From JAICYJ01 sp963797565 (GTDB taxonomy: Bacteria > Actinomycetota > Thermoleophilia > Gaiellales > JAICJC01), in NCBI GenBank assembly GCA_963797565.1, contig CAWCPM010000005.1, positions 62,001 to 126,000 on the forward strand: a DNA stretch of 64,000 nt, written 5' to 3'. How positions within the stretch are numbered: the first letter of the stretch is position 1; every line of letters starts with the position of its first letter. The translations under genes and the position numbers were made by a program. Shown piece after piece: positions 24,475 to 35,172 of the stretch. The notes below the pieces were generated by a model. It saw only the letters and a program-made list of their open reading frames with translations. It was not told the origin of the DNA and did no database searches.

Positions 24475-26380
24475 GACAACTCTGACAGAACGGCTGCTGC
24501 ACGCGGCCGGCGTGATCGACCGGATCGGCAGCGTCGATCACGGAGATACGCAGACCGACACGCTGGAGCTGGAGCGGCAGCGTGGCATCACGATCAAGGC
24601 TGCGGTGGTGTCGTTCGTGGTCGACGACGTCACGGTCAACCTGATCGATACGCCCGGCCACCCGGATTTCATCGCCGAGGTGGAGCGGGTGCTGGACGTG
24701 CTGGACGGTGCCGTGCTCGTGATCTCGGCGGTGGAGGGCGTGCAGGCGCAGACGCTGGTGCTGATGCGGGCGCTGCAGCGGCTGCGCATACCGACGCTGC
24801 TGTTCGTGAACAAGATCGACCGCCCCGGGGCCGATGCCGAGCGGGTGCTGCGCGGCGTCGCCGAGCGGCTGACGCCGGCCTTGATCCCGGTCGGCTCCGT
24901 GCACGACCTGGGCACGCGTGCCGCCGGGTTCACGGCGTGGGGTGGAGGTGATCCCGCCTTCCGGGCGAGGCTGGCCGAGCTGGTGGCCGAGCGCGACCCG
25001 GGCATCCTGGAGGCGTACGTCGACGACGAGGCCGGAGTCGAGCTGCCGCGGCTGCGGCGGGCGCTGGCCGCCCAGACCGGGCGCGCGCGGGTGCACCCGC
25101 TGTTTTTCGGGTCGGCGATCACCGGAGCCGGCGTGGAGCCGCTGATGGCGGGCGTCGCGGAGCTGCTGCCGGCCGCCGCCGGAGACGGGGACGGCCCCGT
25201 CTCCGGCCTCGTCTTCAAGGTCGAGCGGGGGCCGTCCGGGGACCGCATCGCCTACGCCCGCATGTTCTCCGGCACGGTCCACACGAGGGAGCGGCTGCGG
25301 TTCGGCCGCGGCGTCGAGGACAAGGTGACGGCGATCAGCGTGTTCGAGCGCGGGCCTGCGGAGCGTCGGGCGTCGGTCTCTGCCGGGCAGATCGGCAAGC
25401 TGTGGGGCCTTCGCCAGGTGCAGATCGGCGACAGGATCGGTCAGGCGAAGGCCGTTCCTCCACGCCACCGATTCGCGCCGCCGGCGCTGGAGACGGTGGT
25501 CGTCGCCCGCGACCCGGCCGACAAGGAACGCCTCCGGGTGGCCCTCTCACAGCTGGCCGAACAGGATCCGCTGATCAACGTGCGGCAGGACGACGCTCGC
25601 CAGGAGTTCTCCGTGTCGCTCTACGGCGAGGTCCAGAAGCAGGTGGTGCAGGCAACGCTCGCGGACGAGTTCGGCGTCGAGGTCGAGTTCCGCGAGACGA
25701 CCCCGATCTGCATCGAGCGGCCGGCGGGCGCCGGCGAGGCGTTCGAGGAGCTGGGCGCGGCGTCAAACCCGTTCATGGCGACCGTGGGCCTGCGGATCGA
25801 GCCCGCGCCGATCGGCGCGGGCACCGGCTTCCGGGCCGAGGTCGGCATCCGGTCGGTGCCGATGTACGTGTACAAGACGTTCGAGAGCTTCACGCAGAGC
25901 ATGCAGCAGACCGTCGAGCACGTCCTGCGCGAGGGCCTCTGCGGATGGCGGGTGGCCGACTGCACGGTGACGATGACCGAGTGCGGCTACTACGCGCCGG
26001 GCAGCACGGCCGCCGACTTCCGCAAGCTGACGCCGATGGTGCTGATGCGTGCGCTGGAGCGGGCGGGGACGGTGGTCTGCGAGCCGATGGCTGCCGTCAG
26101 CCTCGAGGTCCCGGCCGGCGCGGCGGGCGCCGTCCTGCCCGTGCTTGCGCGCCTCGGCGCCGAGGTGCTGAGCGCTTTGCCGAGCGGCGACATCGCGGCG
26201 ATCGAGGCCACGGTCGCGGCGGCGCGGGTGCAGGAGCTGCGGCGGCAGCTACCCGGCCTGACCGGCGGTGAGGGTGTGGTCGAGTCGGCGTTCGGCGGCT
26301 ACCGGCCGGTGAGCGGACCGCCGCCGGTTCGCCGGCGCGCTTCACAATCTGCGGGATCGGTGCGCTCGTATGTCCAGTAG
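24428..26380 (+). CDS. EF-G-like ribosomal protection GTPase (Tet(M)/OtrA-like)
   Basis: A 650-residue translational GTPase. G1 is GIVAHVDAGKTTLTERLL (about 6-23), G2 RGITIKAAVV, G3 LIDTPGHPDF (about 77), G4 FVNKIDRPGA (about 132). Domains II-V follow, with YFAPGSTAADF-like ECGYYAPGSTAADFRKLTP in domain IV-V. The length matches Tet(M)/Tet(O)/OtrA more than EF-G (about 700). It would remove tetracycline from the ribosome, or act as a housekeeping-like paralogue; many soil actinobacteria carry such genes without a resistance phenotype. GTG 24428 is chosen for its GGAG site and direct start of homology. Confidence 0.85.
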   Translation: MRTLNLGIVAHVDAGKTTLTERLLHAAGVIDRIGSVDHGDTQTDTLELERQRGITIKAAVVSFVVDDVTVNLIDTPGHPDFIAEVERVLDVLDGAVLVISAVEGVQAQTLVLMRALQRLRIPTLLFVNKIDRPGADAERVLRGVAERLTPALIPVGSVHDLGTRAAGFTAWGGGDPAFRARLAELVAERDPGILEAYVDDEAGVELPRLRRALAAQTGRARVHPLFFGSAITGAGVEPLMAGVAELLPAAAGDGDGPVSGLVFKVERGPSGDRIAYARMFSGTVHTRERLRFGRGVEDKVTAISVFERGPAERRASVSAGQIGKLWGLRQVQIGDRIGQAKAVPPRHRFAPPALETVVVARDPADKERLRVALSQLAEQDPLINVRQDDARQEFSVSLYGEVQKQVVQATLADEFGVEVEFRETTPICIERPAGAGEAFEELGAASNPFMATVGLRIEPAPIGAGTGFRAEVGIRSVPMYVYKTFESFTQSMQQTVEHVLREGLCGWRVADCTVTMTECGYYAPGSTAADFRKLTPMVLMRALERAGTVVCEPMAAVSLEVPAGAAGAVLPVLARLGAEVLSALPSGDIAAIEATVAAARVQELRRQLPGLTGGEGVVESAFGGYRPVSGPPPVRRRASQSAGSVRSYVQ

Positions 26381-26431
26381 CGGTCGGGCTCGGGCCCCAG
26401 TTTCCCCCTCGAGGTCCGGGCCCGGCGGCCC

Positions 26432-27046
26432 CTATCCGCTCAGCGCCTCCCGCATGGCGCGCTTGGGCTCGGCGGTGAACGGAGCGCCGTGGTCGAGGCA
26501 GAGCACGTCGAACGGGACGTCCAGCAGGCGTTCGACGCTTCGCCGGGTCTCGGCCGGGTCGTCGTGGAACCGTGCCGGTACGAACTCGAGCGCGCCATCC
26601 TCGCCGGCCATCAGCAGGTCGGAACAGAACAGCACGTGCGGCGAGGCGTCGCGCACGAGGCAGTAGTGCGCCCACTCCGGGCCCGGCGTGCGGATCGCGC
26701 GCAGGCCGCCGGGCAATGGGTCGCCCTCCGCGTAGCGCCGATCCGGTCGTTCGTCGGCTTCGGGTGCGTCGTCAGGCGCCCACACCTCGACCCCGAGCTG
26801 CGAGCGGTAGCGCCAGGCCGATCGCTGGTGGCACTTGGCGGTCAGCACGATCGCCGTCGGCCGCGGCAGCTCGTCGAAGGCGTGGTCGGCCAGGCGCAGC
26901 GGGTCGATCAGCACGACCTCGCCGTCGGCGGCCAGGGCCTGGCAGCTGGACGTGGCGCCGCCGATATTGCTGTTCGACACCGCCCACGTCCAGACGCCTT
27001 CCACCACCACGTCGGCCCGGTCCGCGACCTCCGCCGGCTCGGTCAT
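26432..27046 (-). CDS. MBL-fold-like hydrolase
   Basis: A 204-residue protein with the alternating strand pattern of metallo-beta-lactamase-fold proteins: SNSNIGGATSSCQALAADGEVVLIDPLRL at the start, AIVLTAKCHQRSA, PGPEWAHYCLV, HVLFCSDLLMAG, and FDVLCLDHGAPF at the end. The canonical HxHxDH is reduced to a single His in KCHQRS, so metal loading would be non-standard. ATG 27046 begins the homology; a longer frame upstream is an artefact of GC-rich codons. Neighbour of, and divergent from, the cox operon. Confidence 0.7.
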   Translation of the reverse strand: MTEPAEVADRADVVVEGVWTWAVSNSNIGGATSSCQALAADGEVVLIDPLRLADHAFDELPRPTAIVLTAKCHQRSAWRYRSQLGVEVWAPDDAPEADERPDRRYAEGDPLPGGLRAIRTPGPEWAHYCLVRDASPHVLFCSDLLMAGEDGALEFVPARFHDDPAETRRSVERLLDVPFDVLCLDHGAPFTAEPKRAMREALSG

Positions 27047-27145
27047 CCCCGCCTCATCGGCCAAGGGTACCGCGCGGCGGATATGCCGCGACCAGCGCCG
27101 CCCGCCGGGTTCCGCGGAAAACCGTTCGCAGCGCCGCGGCCTATC

Positions 27146-27151
27146 TATAAT
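27146..27151 (+). promoter_or_regulatory. Candidate promoter of the cox operon (-10 box)
   Basis: A consensus TATAAT lies 48 bases before the 15-codon leader ORF and 92 bases before the first membrane-protein gene. No good -35 is at the right distance (the best is TTCGCA at 27125-27130 with a short spacer), which would fit activator dependence. It is the only strong -10 in the 196-base gap. Confidence 0.5.
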
Positions 27152-27198
27152 GGTTCCCAGCTCTTTGACCCCGGCGACAGAGGTGACCAGGAGTGCGG

Positions 27199-27246
27199 AT
27201 GCGCAACGATGACGCAGCGGTTTCCGGTCAGGATCGCACCGCGTGA
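27199..27246 (+). CDS. 15-codon leader ORF of the cox operon
   Basis: ATG 27199 with AGGAG six bases before it encodes MRNDDAAVSGQDRTA and stops in a GTGA overlap with the first membrane-protein gene. It has the best ribosome site in the region, and the gene after it has a weak one. The likely role is translational coupling, delivering ribosomes to the first cox-linked gene. The small size makes chance possible, but the exact GTGA junction repeats the design of most junctions in the operon. Confidence 0.5.
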   Translation: MRNDDAAVSGQDRTA

Positions 27247-27506
27247 TCGTGCTCGTGTCCGAGTCGGCCCAGTGGCTGCTGGGAATCGGGATCGGGGTCG
27301 TGGTGATAGCGGTTGCGGCGGTGATCGTGATCACGATCGTGCTGCTCGCCCTACGCATCGCCAAGCAGGCGGCCGTAGCCGAAGGGGCGGTGGGCGTGGT
27401 CCGCGACCAGACCACGAAGCTCGCCGACATCTCCCGCATCAATGACTCCGGCGTGAGGATCCTGCACTCGGCCCGCGCGCTGCGAAAGACGGCGGTCGGC
27501 AAGTGA
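27243..27506 (+). CDS. Small single-span membrane protein 1 of the cox operon
   Basis: 87 residues: a periplasmic-side N-terminus of about 10, a long membrane helix (about 11-37, LLGIGIGVVVIAVAAVIVITIVLLAL), then a soluble helix of about 50 residues (RIAKQAAVAEGAVGVVRDQTTKLADISRIND). I recognise no family. It is the first of five similar proteins placed directly before coxM, each coupled to the next. Likely a cytoplasmic-facing anchor or scaffold subunit; that is inferred from position and topology. Confidence 0.72.
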   Translation: MIVLVSESAQWLLGIGIGVVVIAVAAVIVITIVLLALRIAKQAAVAEGAVGVVRDQTTKLADISRINDSGVRILHSARALRKTAVGK

Positions 27507-27790
27507 CGCTTCTTGTAACGAGCCACGGCTACTGGGTGATCGCCCTCTGCATCGGCCTCGTGGCCGCACTGGTGGTCGCCTTCCTGCTGGTCGTGCTCGT
27601 GCGCGCCGTCGCCAGCATCGAGCGGTCCGTCGACGGCCTGCTGGTGGTCGCCACCGAGGTGGCCGGCAACACCGCCAACATCCCGCAGCTGGAGGCGACC
27701 GCGCCGGTGCTGGGGCTGATCGTGCAGGAGGCGGTCGTGCAGGACGGCTACATGAATGCGCTCACCGACGGCTACGGGGCCGATGCATGA
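27503..27790 (+). CDS. Small single-span membrane protein 2 of the cox operon
   Basis: 95 residues, GTG start in a GTGA overlap with the previous gene. One membrane helix at about 10-33 (YWVIALCIGLVAALVVAFLLVVLV), followed by RAVASIERSVDGLLVVATEVAGNTANIP and a short acidic C-terminus. The spaced hydrophobics after the span suggest an amphipathic helix that could pair with its neighbours. No cofactor motif: one Cys only, inside the membrane. Confidence 0.72.
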   Translation: MTLLVTSHGYWVIALCIGLVAALVVAFLLVVLVRAVASIERSVDGLLVVATEVAGNTANIPQLEATAPVLGLIVQEAVVQDGYMNALTDGYGADA

Positions 27791-28062
27791 GCACGAACCT
27801 GCTCGTCGTCCTGACGGTGGTGCTGGCAGTCGTGGTGGTGGCCGTGCTGGCGATCGCGCTGATCGTCGTGCAGCGCGGCCTGGCGCGGATCTCGACCGGC
27901 CTGGCAACGCTGGCCGGCGCACTCGAGGGCGTCGAGGCAGAGCACCTGCGGCCGCTCGAGGGCGCGGTGCAGGCAATCAACGCGCAGTTCGACATCATCC
28001 TCGGCGCGCTGCCGGGCATCGCCCGCAAGGCCGCTGTGGTGGCCGAGAGGAGACCGCGATGA
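27787..28062 (+). CDS. Small single-span membrane protein 3 of the cox operon
   Basis: 91 residues, ATG in an ATGA overlap. Membrane helix at about 5-29 (LLVVLTVVLAVVVVAVLAIALIVV), then RGLARISTGLATLAGALEGVEAEHL and QAINAQFDIILGALPGIARKA. The soluble part resembles that of proteins 2 and 5 in pattern (hydrophobic heptads, few aromatics), so the five may be distant relatives of one another. Function unknown. Confidence 0.72.
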   Translation: MSTNLLVVLTVVLAVVVVAVLAIALIVVQRGLARISTGLATLAGALEGVEAEHLRPLEGAVQAINAQFDIILGALPGIARKAAVVAERRPR

Positions 28063-28319
28063 CGCTCTGGTGGATCGGAGACGCGGTGCTTCTGATCGTG
28101 CTGCTGCCGGTGGTCGTCTACCTGCTGCACGGGGTGCTCAGCGCCGCCCGCAGCATCGTGCCGAGCGTACGGCGCATCGCGGCCACGGCAGCCGCGGGCT
28201 CGAAGGATCTGGATGCGACGGCGCTGCTCCTGACCACGCAGAGCCAGGTTGAGCAAACGGTCGCGGGGGTCGCCAACTACGGCGGCTCGCTCGACGTGAT
28301 CATCGACGACGCGGAGTAG
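28059..28319 (+). CDS. Small single-span membrane protein 4 of the cox operon
   Basis: 86 residues from ATG 28059 (ATGA overlap, AGGAGA before it). Membrane helix at about 5-28 (WIGDAVLLIVLLPVVVYLLHGVL), then a basic Ser/Arg helix (SAARSIVPSVRRIAATAAAG) and a Gln-rich stretch (LLLTTQSQVEQTVAGVANYGG) with an acidic end (DVIIDDAE). A His inside the predicted span (LLHGV) is the only possible haem- or metal-type ligand among the five proteins' membrane helices. Confidence 0.72.
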   Translation: MTLWWIGDAVLLIVLLPVVVYLLHGVLSAARSIVPSVRRIAATAAAGSKDLDATALLLTTQSQVEQTVAGVANYGGSLDVIIDDAE

Positions 28320-28327
28320 GAGAGGCC

Positions 28328-28957
28328 ATGGTCGTGCTAGCCATCGGGCCCGGAACGGTGACAGTCGTGGCGCTGCTCCTGATCGTGCTGGCGCTGGTCT
28401 ACTACCTGGTGTCGACGATCCTGGCCCTGAGCACGATCACGAAGGGCCTCGACGAGGTGATCGTCAGCGTCACCGAGATCATCGAGAAGAGCGCGCCGGT
28501 GAACGACGTCGTCGACGCCATCAACGGGCAGCTGGACGCCGGCGTCGACCTGCTCGAGGGACTGCTCGTCAAGAAGGCGGGCCTGGTCGATGCCGTCGGT
28601 CTCGTGGACGGCCTCTACCCGGGCGCGGCGGCCGCCGGGCTCCGCAACTTCCCCGAGAGCACCTCGATCGAGGCGCCGCGCATCTCGGAGGTCTACACCA
28701 AGGGCACCCTGACCCTGGCCCGCCTGGGCCGTGAGGCGCCGATCGCCGCGGCGAATCCGGCGGGGCCGGTGCTCCGCAACGTCGAGGGCGGCAGCCTGGC
28801 CGCCCGGCTGCTCTACCCCTCCGTCCGCCACACCGCGCCGCCGAAGCTGCCGCGATCGCCGGTGATCGGCACCGACGCACCCGTGCAGTACGAGCAGCGC
28901 GACGACATCGGCGCTCCCCGCAAGCGGCTCCCGGCCGCCCCCACCGGCGGCGGGTGA
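28328..28957 (+). CDS. Membrane protein 5 of the cox operon
   Basis: 209 residues, the largest of the five. Membrane helix at about 8-36 (VTVVALLLIVLALVYYLVSTILAL), an amphipathic helix (ITKGLDEVIVSVTEIIEKSAPVNDVVDAINGQLDAGVDLLEGLL), then a Pro-rich, extended C-terminal half (SIEAPRISEVYTKGTL, PVQYEQRDDIGAPRKRLP). It ends in a GTGA overlap with coxM. The extended tail could reach the CODH heterotrimer. The eight-base gap before it is one of only a few non-overlapping junctions in the operon. Confidence 0.75.
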   Translation: MVVLAIGPGTVTVVALLLIVLALVYYLVSTILALSTITKGLDEVIVSVTEIIEKSAPVNDVVDAINGQLDAGVDLLEGLLVKKAGLVDAVGLVDGLYPGAAAAGLRNFPESTSIEAPRISEVYTKGTLTLARLGREAPIAAANPAGPVLRNVEGGSLAARLLYPSVRHTAPPKLPRSPVIGTDAPVQYEQRDDIGAPRKRLPAAPTGGG

Positions 28958-29835
28958 CCTTGCAGACCCCCGCTGCATTCGAGTATGAGCGCGCAACCAG
29001 CGTCGACGGCGCGATCGCGTCGCTGGAGCGGCTGGGCTCCGAGGCGCGGGTGATCGCCGGCGGCCACAGCCTGCTGCCGATGATGAAGCTGCGGCTGGCG
29101 AACCCCGAGCATCTGATCGACATCAACGACCTGACGGAGCTGTCCTACATCCGTGAGCAGGACGGCGAGATCAGGATCGGCGCGATGACCCGGCACGTCG
29201 ACCTGCTGCGGTCTGACCTGCTTGCCCAGCACTTTCCGCTGTTCCGCGACGCGGAGACCGTGATCGCCGACCCCGTGGTGCGGAACCGCGGCACCATCGG
29301 CGGCTCACTCTGCCAGGCCGACGCGGCGGAGGACCTCTCGGCCGTGTGCGCGGCGGCGAAGGCCAGCGTGGTGATCCGCGGTTCGGGCGGGGAGCGAGTT
29401 CTGAGCATGGACGGCTTCCACGTCGGCCCGTTCACGACCGCCGTCGGTGCGGCCGAGATCCTGACCGAGGTGCGGCTGCCGCTGCGCCCGGACGGCGGCA
29501 GCGCCCACGAGAAGGTCGAGCGCCGCGCCGGCGACTGGGCGATCGCAGCCGCGTCGGCCGCCGTCTGGATGCAGGACGGCACGATCGGCGATGCGGGCGT
29601 CGCGCTCAGCGCCGTCGGCCTCACGACGATCCACGTGACGCGCGCCGAGGAGCTGCTGCGTGGCAAGTCGCCGTCTGACGAGCTGTTCACGGAGGCGGGC
29701 GTGATCGCCTCGGAAGACTGCTCGCCCACGTCCGACGGCCGCGGGCCGGTCGATTACAAGCGCCACCTTGCGGGCGTTCTCACCCAACGAGCTCTGCGCC
29801 GCGCGACCGCGCGTGCGCTGCACCAGGAGGCATGA
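28954..29835 (+). CDS. coxM: CO dehydrogenase medium (FAD) subunit
   Basis: A 293-residue FAD-binding subunit of the molybdenum hydroxylase family. FAD loops are VIAGGHSLLPMMKLR (about 30-45) and the TIGGSLCQADAAEDLSAVC stretch (about 110-128); a CO_deh_flav C-terminal domain follows from about 170. It takes electrons from the [2Fe-2S] centres of CoxS and passes them to the membrane acceptor. GTG start within a GTGA overlap. The gene order M-S-L is the form I order; form II clusters run S-L-M. Confidence 0.93.
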   Translation: MTLQTPAAFEYERATSVDGAIASLERLGSEARVIAGGHSLLPMMKLRLANPEHLIDINDLTELSYIREQDGEIRIGAMTRHVDLLRSDLLAQHFPLFRDAETVIADPVVRNRGTIGGSLCQADAAEDLSAVCAAAKASVVIRGSGGERVLSMDGFHVGPFTTAVGAAEILTEVRLPLRPDGGSAHEKVERRAGDWAIAAASAAVWMQDGTIGDAGVALSAVGLTTIHVTRAEELLRGKSPSDELFTEAGVIASEDCSPTSDGRGPVDYKRHLAGVLTQRALRRATARALHQEA

Positions 29836-30316
29836 CCATCAACGTCACGATGACCGTCAACGGCACGCAGGTCTCCCATGACATCGAGCCGCGAATGCTG
29901 CTCGTGCACTTCATCCGCGAGACGCTGGAGCTGACAGGTACCCACTGGGGCTGCGACACGTCCAACTGCGGCGCCTGCGTGGTGCGGATCGACGGCCAGC
30001 CCGTCAAGTCCTGCACGACCCTGGCGGCCATGTGCGACGGCCACGAGGTGGCGACGGTCGAGTCGCTGGAGGTGGACGGGCAGCTGGATCCGATCCAGAT
30101 GGGATTCCACGAGCGGCACGCGCTGCAGTGCGGGTTCTGCACCCCCGGGATGCTGATGACGACGCGCGCGCTGCTGGACGAGAACCCCGATCCGACCGAT
30201 CATGAGATCCGGGTCGCAATCTCGGGCGCGATCTGCCGCTGCACCGGATACAAGAACATCGTCAGCGCGGTGCGCTGGGCTGCCGAGCACGAAGCCGCCA
30301 CCGCGAACCGAGAGGG

Positions 30317-30320
<4 letters not shown>
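29832..30320 (+). CDS. coxS: CO dehydrogenase small ([2Fe-2S]) subunit
   Basis: A 162-residue iron-sulfur subunit. The plant-ferredoxin-type cluster motif is GCDTSNCGACVVRIDG with the fourth Cys in KSCTTLA (about 42-64); the second cluster is bound by LQCGFCTPGM and ICRCTGY (about 99-142). Both sets are complete. It relays electrons from the Mo site of CoxL to the FAD of CoxM. ATGA overlap on both sides. Confidence 0.95.
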
Positions 30321-32703
<2,383 letters not shown>

Positions 32704-32707
<4 letters not shown>

Positions 32708-33660
32708 TCACGGCCGCCATGTCGCGGCGCGCCCAGGAGCTCGCCGCAGAGCGCGTCCCGTTCGTCACGGCGACGGTGGTTCGCGCGCAGGCGCCCACCA
32801 GCGTGCGTGCGGGCGCGGTGGCGCTGGTCCTGGCCGACGGCAGCATCGAGGGCTTCGTCGGCGGGGTCTGCACCGAGCACAGCGTCCGCGCCTACTCGCT
32901 GCGCGCGCTCGAGAGCGGGAGGGCCATGCTGCTGCGTATCCTGCCCTTCAGCGACCAGGCCGCGGTGGCCGACCACGTCGACGACGATGGCACCGTCACC
33001 GTGCAGAACCCGTGCCTGTCGGGTGGGGCCGTGGAGCTGTTCCTGGAGCCGGTGCTGCCCGCGCCCGCCATCCTGGTGGTGGGTGAGACGCCGATCGCTT
33101 CCGCCGTGATGCGCCTGGGGACGGAGGTGGGCTTCGAGATGGTGGCGGTGGACGGCGACCGGGTCGACCAGCACAGCGACGGGATCGCACTGGTGGTGGC
33201 GGCGCACGGGCGCGACGAGATGCACACGCTGCGGCGCGGCCTCGAGTCGGGCCTGCCCTACGTGGGCCTGGTGGCCAGCCCCAAGCGCGGCACCGGCGTA
33301 CTCGCCGAGCTGCGGGGAGACGGAGTGCCCGACGAGCTGCTGGCCCGGATCGACGTGCCGGCCGGCATCGACATCGGCGCCCGCACGCCGGCCGAGATCG
33401 CGCTGTCGATCCTGGCGCGGATCATCGCCGTGCGAAACGGCGGTGCCGCCCCCGTGCATCGAGACGACGTTCCGGCCGGGGCCGGTGAGCCGGCCTCCGG
33501 CTCGCCTCGCCTGGCCGTCGACCCGATCTGCGGGATGACGGTGGCGGCCGTGGCGGGCACGCCGTCGCTGACTCGCGACGGCGAGACCATCTACTTCTGC
33601 TGCGACGGCTGCAGGTCCAAGTACGAGGCACAGCACGGGCATGCCCGGCTCGCCGACTGA
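32704..33660 (+). CDS. XdhC/CoxI-family maturation protein fused to a YHS domain
   Basis: A 318-residue two-module protein. Residues 1-260 form an XdhC/CoxI-type protein (VPFVTATVVRAQAPTSVRAGA at the start, VGGVCTEH, a Rossmann-like VVGETPIASAVMRLG, and YVGLVASPKRG), the family that protects or sulfurates Moco during insertion. Residues about 270-318 form a YHS domain (VDPICGMTVAAVAG, then IYFCCDGCRSKYEAQH) with four Cys, a metal-binding module often tied to copper. A copper module here is notable because form I CODH carries Cu. ATG at 32704 in an ATGA overlap. Confidence 0.87.
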
Positions 33661-34252
33661 CGGATTCGCGGCCGGTCTGGTGCTCGGCGCCGGCGGCTCC
33701 AGCCGCCTGGGCCGGCCCAAGCAGCTGCTGCCCTTCGCTGGCACCACGCTGCTCGGCCACGTCGTGGGCGTGGCCCGGAGCTGCCGCTTCGACCAGCTGG
33801 TGGTGGCGATCGGCGGCGCCGCGGAGGAGGTGCGCCAAGCGGTCGACCTGGACGGCGCCGACGTGGTCGTGAACGACGCGTACGGCAGCGGCTGCTCATC
33901 GTCGATCGCCGCCGCCCTGGCCGTGATCGATCCACGCTGCGAGCTGCTGGTGCTGATGCTCGGCGACCAGCCGGGCGTGACGGCGTCGACGGTGGCCGCG
34001 CTTCTGGCCGGCCGCGGCGATGCCCCGCTGGCCGTGTGCCGCTACCAGGACGGGCTCGGGCACCCGATCGTGTTTGATCGCAGCTGCTTCGCGGAGCTGG
34101 CCGACCTGCACGGGGACAAGGGCGTGTGGCGGATGCTCGACCGGCGTGCGGCCGCTGCCGCCGAGGTGCCGGTCGCCGGCCGCATCCCGGCGGACGTCGA
34201 CACCGACGAGGACTACCGGGCGTTGCTGGCCTCGGCTGAGAGCGTGGCATGA
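33641..34252 (+). CDS. MobA/MocA-like nucleotidyltransferase
   Basis: A 203-residue NTP transferase. The pyrophosphorylase loop is LVLGAGGSSRLGRPKQLLPFAG (about 13-34) and the metal/substrate loop LVLMLGDQPGVTASTV (about 102-117), then GLGHPIVFDRSCFAEL. MocA makes the cytosine dinucleotide form of the molybdenum cofactor, which CODH uses, so that reaction is expected here. It overlaps the XdhC gene by 20 bases and coxD by ATGA. Confidence 0.88.
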   Translation: MPGSPTDGFAAGLVLGAGGSSRLGRPKQLLPFAGTTLLGHVVGVARSCRFDQLVVAIGGAAEEVRQAVDLDGADVVVNDAYGSGCSSSIAAALAVIDPRCELLVLMLGDQPGVTASTVAALLAGRGDAPLAVCRYQDGLGHPIVFDRSCFAELADLHGDKGVWRMLDRRAAAAAEVPVAGRIPADVDTDEDYRALLASAESVA

Positions 34253-35172
34253 GCCCGGCCCGTGACACGGGCGGGGCGGCCGACGAGCTGCGCCAGCGTG
34301 TGCCCGACATCGAGACGCTGGCGCGCCGCCTGGCCGACGCCGACTACCTCGTGGACGAGTCGCTGGCGACGTCGATGTTCCTGGGCGTGCGCCTGCCGCA
34401 GCCGCTGCTGCTCGAGGGCGAGGCCGGCGTCGGCAAGACCGAGGCCGCCAAGGCGCTGGCGACCGTGCTCGACACCCCGCTGATGCGCCTGCAGTGCTAC
34501 GAGGGCATCGACGCGGCAGAGGCGCTGTATGAGTGGAACTACCCGCGCCAGCTGCTGCGCATCCGCCTGGCCGACTCCACCGGTTCGCCGCTCAGCGAGG
34601 ACGACCTGTTCGGCCCCGACTACCTGATCCGGCGGCCGCTGCTGAGCGCGCTCGAGCATCCCGGCCCGCGGCCTGCTGTGCTGCTGATCGACGAGATCGA
34701 CCGCGCCGACGACGACTTCGAGGCGTTCCTGCTGGAGCTGCTGGGGGAGGCGGCCGTGACGATCCCGGAGATCGGCACCATCGCGGCCACCCACCCGCCG
34801 GTGATCGTGCTGACCTCGAACCGCACGCGCGACCTGCACGACGCCGTCAAGCGCAGGTGCCTCTACCACTGGATCGACTACCCCGACCCGCGGCGGGCGG
34901 TGGACATCGTGCGCCGCCGCGTGCCGGGAGCGTCGCAGGCGCTGGCGGTGCAGGTGGCAAACGCGGTCTCGCGCATGCGCGACTCGGACGTGCAGAAGCC
35001 GCCCGGCATCGCCGAGGCGATCGACTGGCTGGCGGCGCTCAACCTGCTCGGCGTCGAGGCGCTGGACGCGGCCGCCGTCGATCGCACGCTCGGCTCGGTG
35101 CTCAAGTACGAGGAGGATCAGGACGCCGTCCGGGCCGACGGCCTCGAGCACCTGGTGGGCAGCGGTGACTGA
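34249..35172 (+). CDS. coxD: MoxR-family AAA ATPase (CoxD)
   Basis: A 307-residue AAA+ chaperone. Walker A is LEGEAGVGKTEAAKALA (about 61-77), Walker B LLIDEIDRADDDFEAF (about 144-159), sensor 1 IVLTSNRTRDL, then the C-terminal lid. With CoxE it is thought to work on the CODH active site, helping make the Mo-S-Cu centre. The gene is placed as in other cox clusters, coupled to MobA-like upstream and overlapping coxE by 8 bases. Confidence 0.92.
   Translation: MSPARDTGGAADELRQRVPDIETLARRLADADYLVDESLATSMFLGVRLPQPLLLEGEAGVGKTEAAKALATVLDTPLMRLQCYEGIDAAEALYEWNYPRQLLRIRLADSTGSPLSEDDLFGPDYLIRRPLLSALEHPGPRPAVLLIDEIDRADDDFEAFLLELLGEAAVTIPEIGTIAATHPPVIVLTSNRTRDLHDAVKRRCLYHWIDYPDPRRAVDIVRRRVPGASQALAVQVANAVSRMRDSDVQKPPGIAEAIDWLAALNLLGVEALDAAAVDRTLGSVLKYEEDQDAVRADGLEHLVGSGD

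Noticed and set aside
26432..27976. A 514-residue minus-strand frame for the MBL-fold protein
   Set aside because: Everything before ATG 27046 is antisense to the first cox-operon genes and the promoter gap; the homology starts at 27046.
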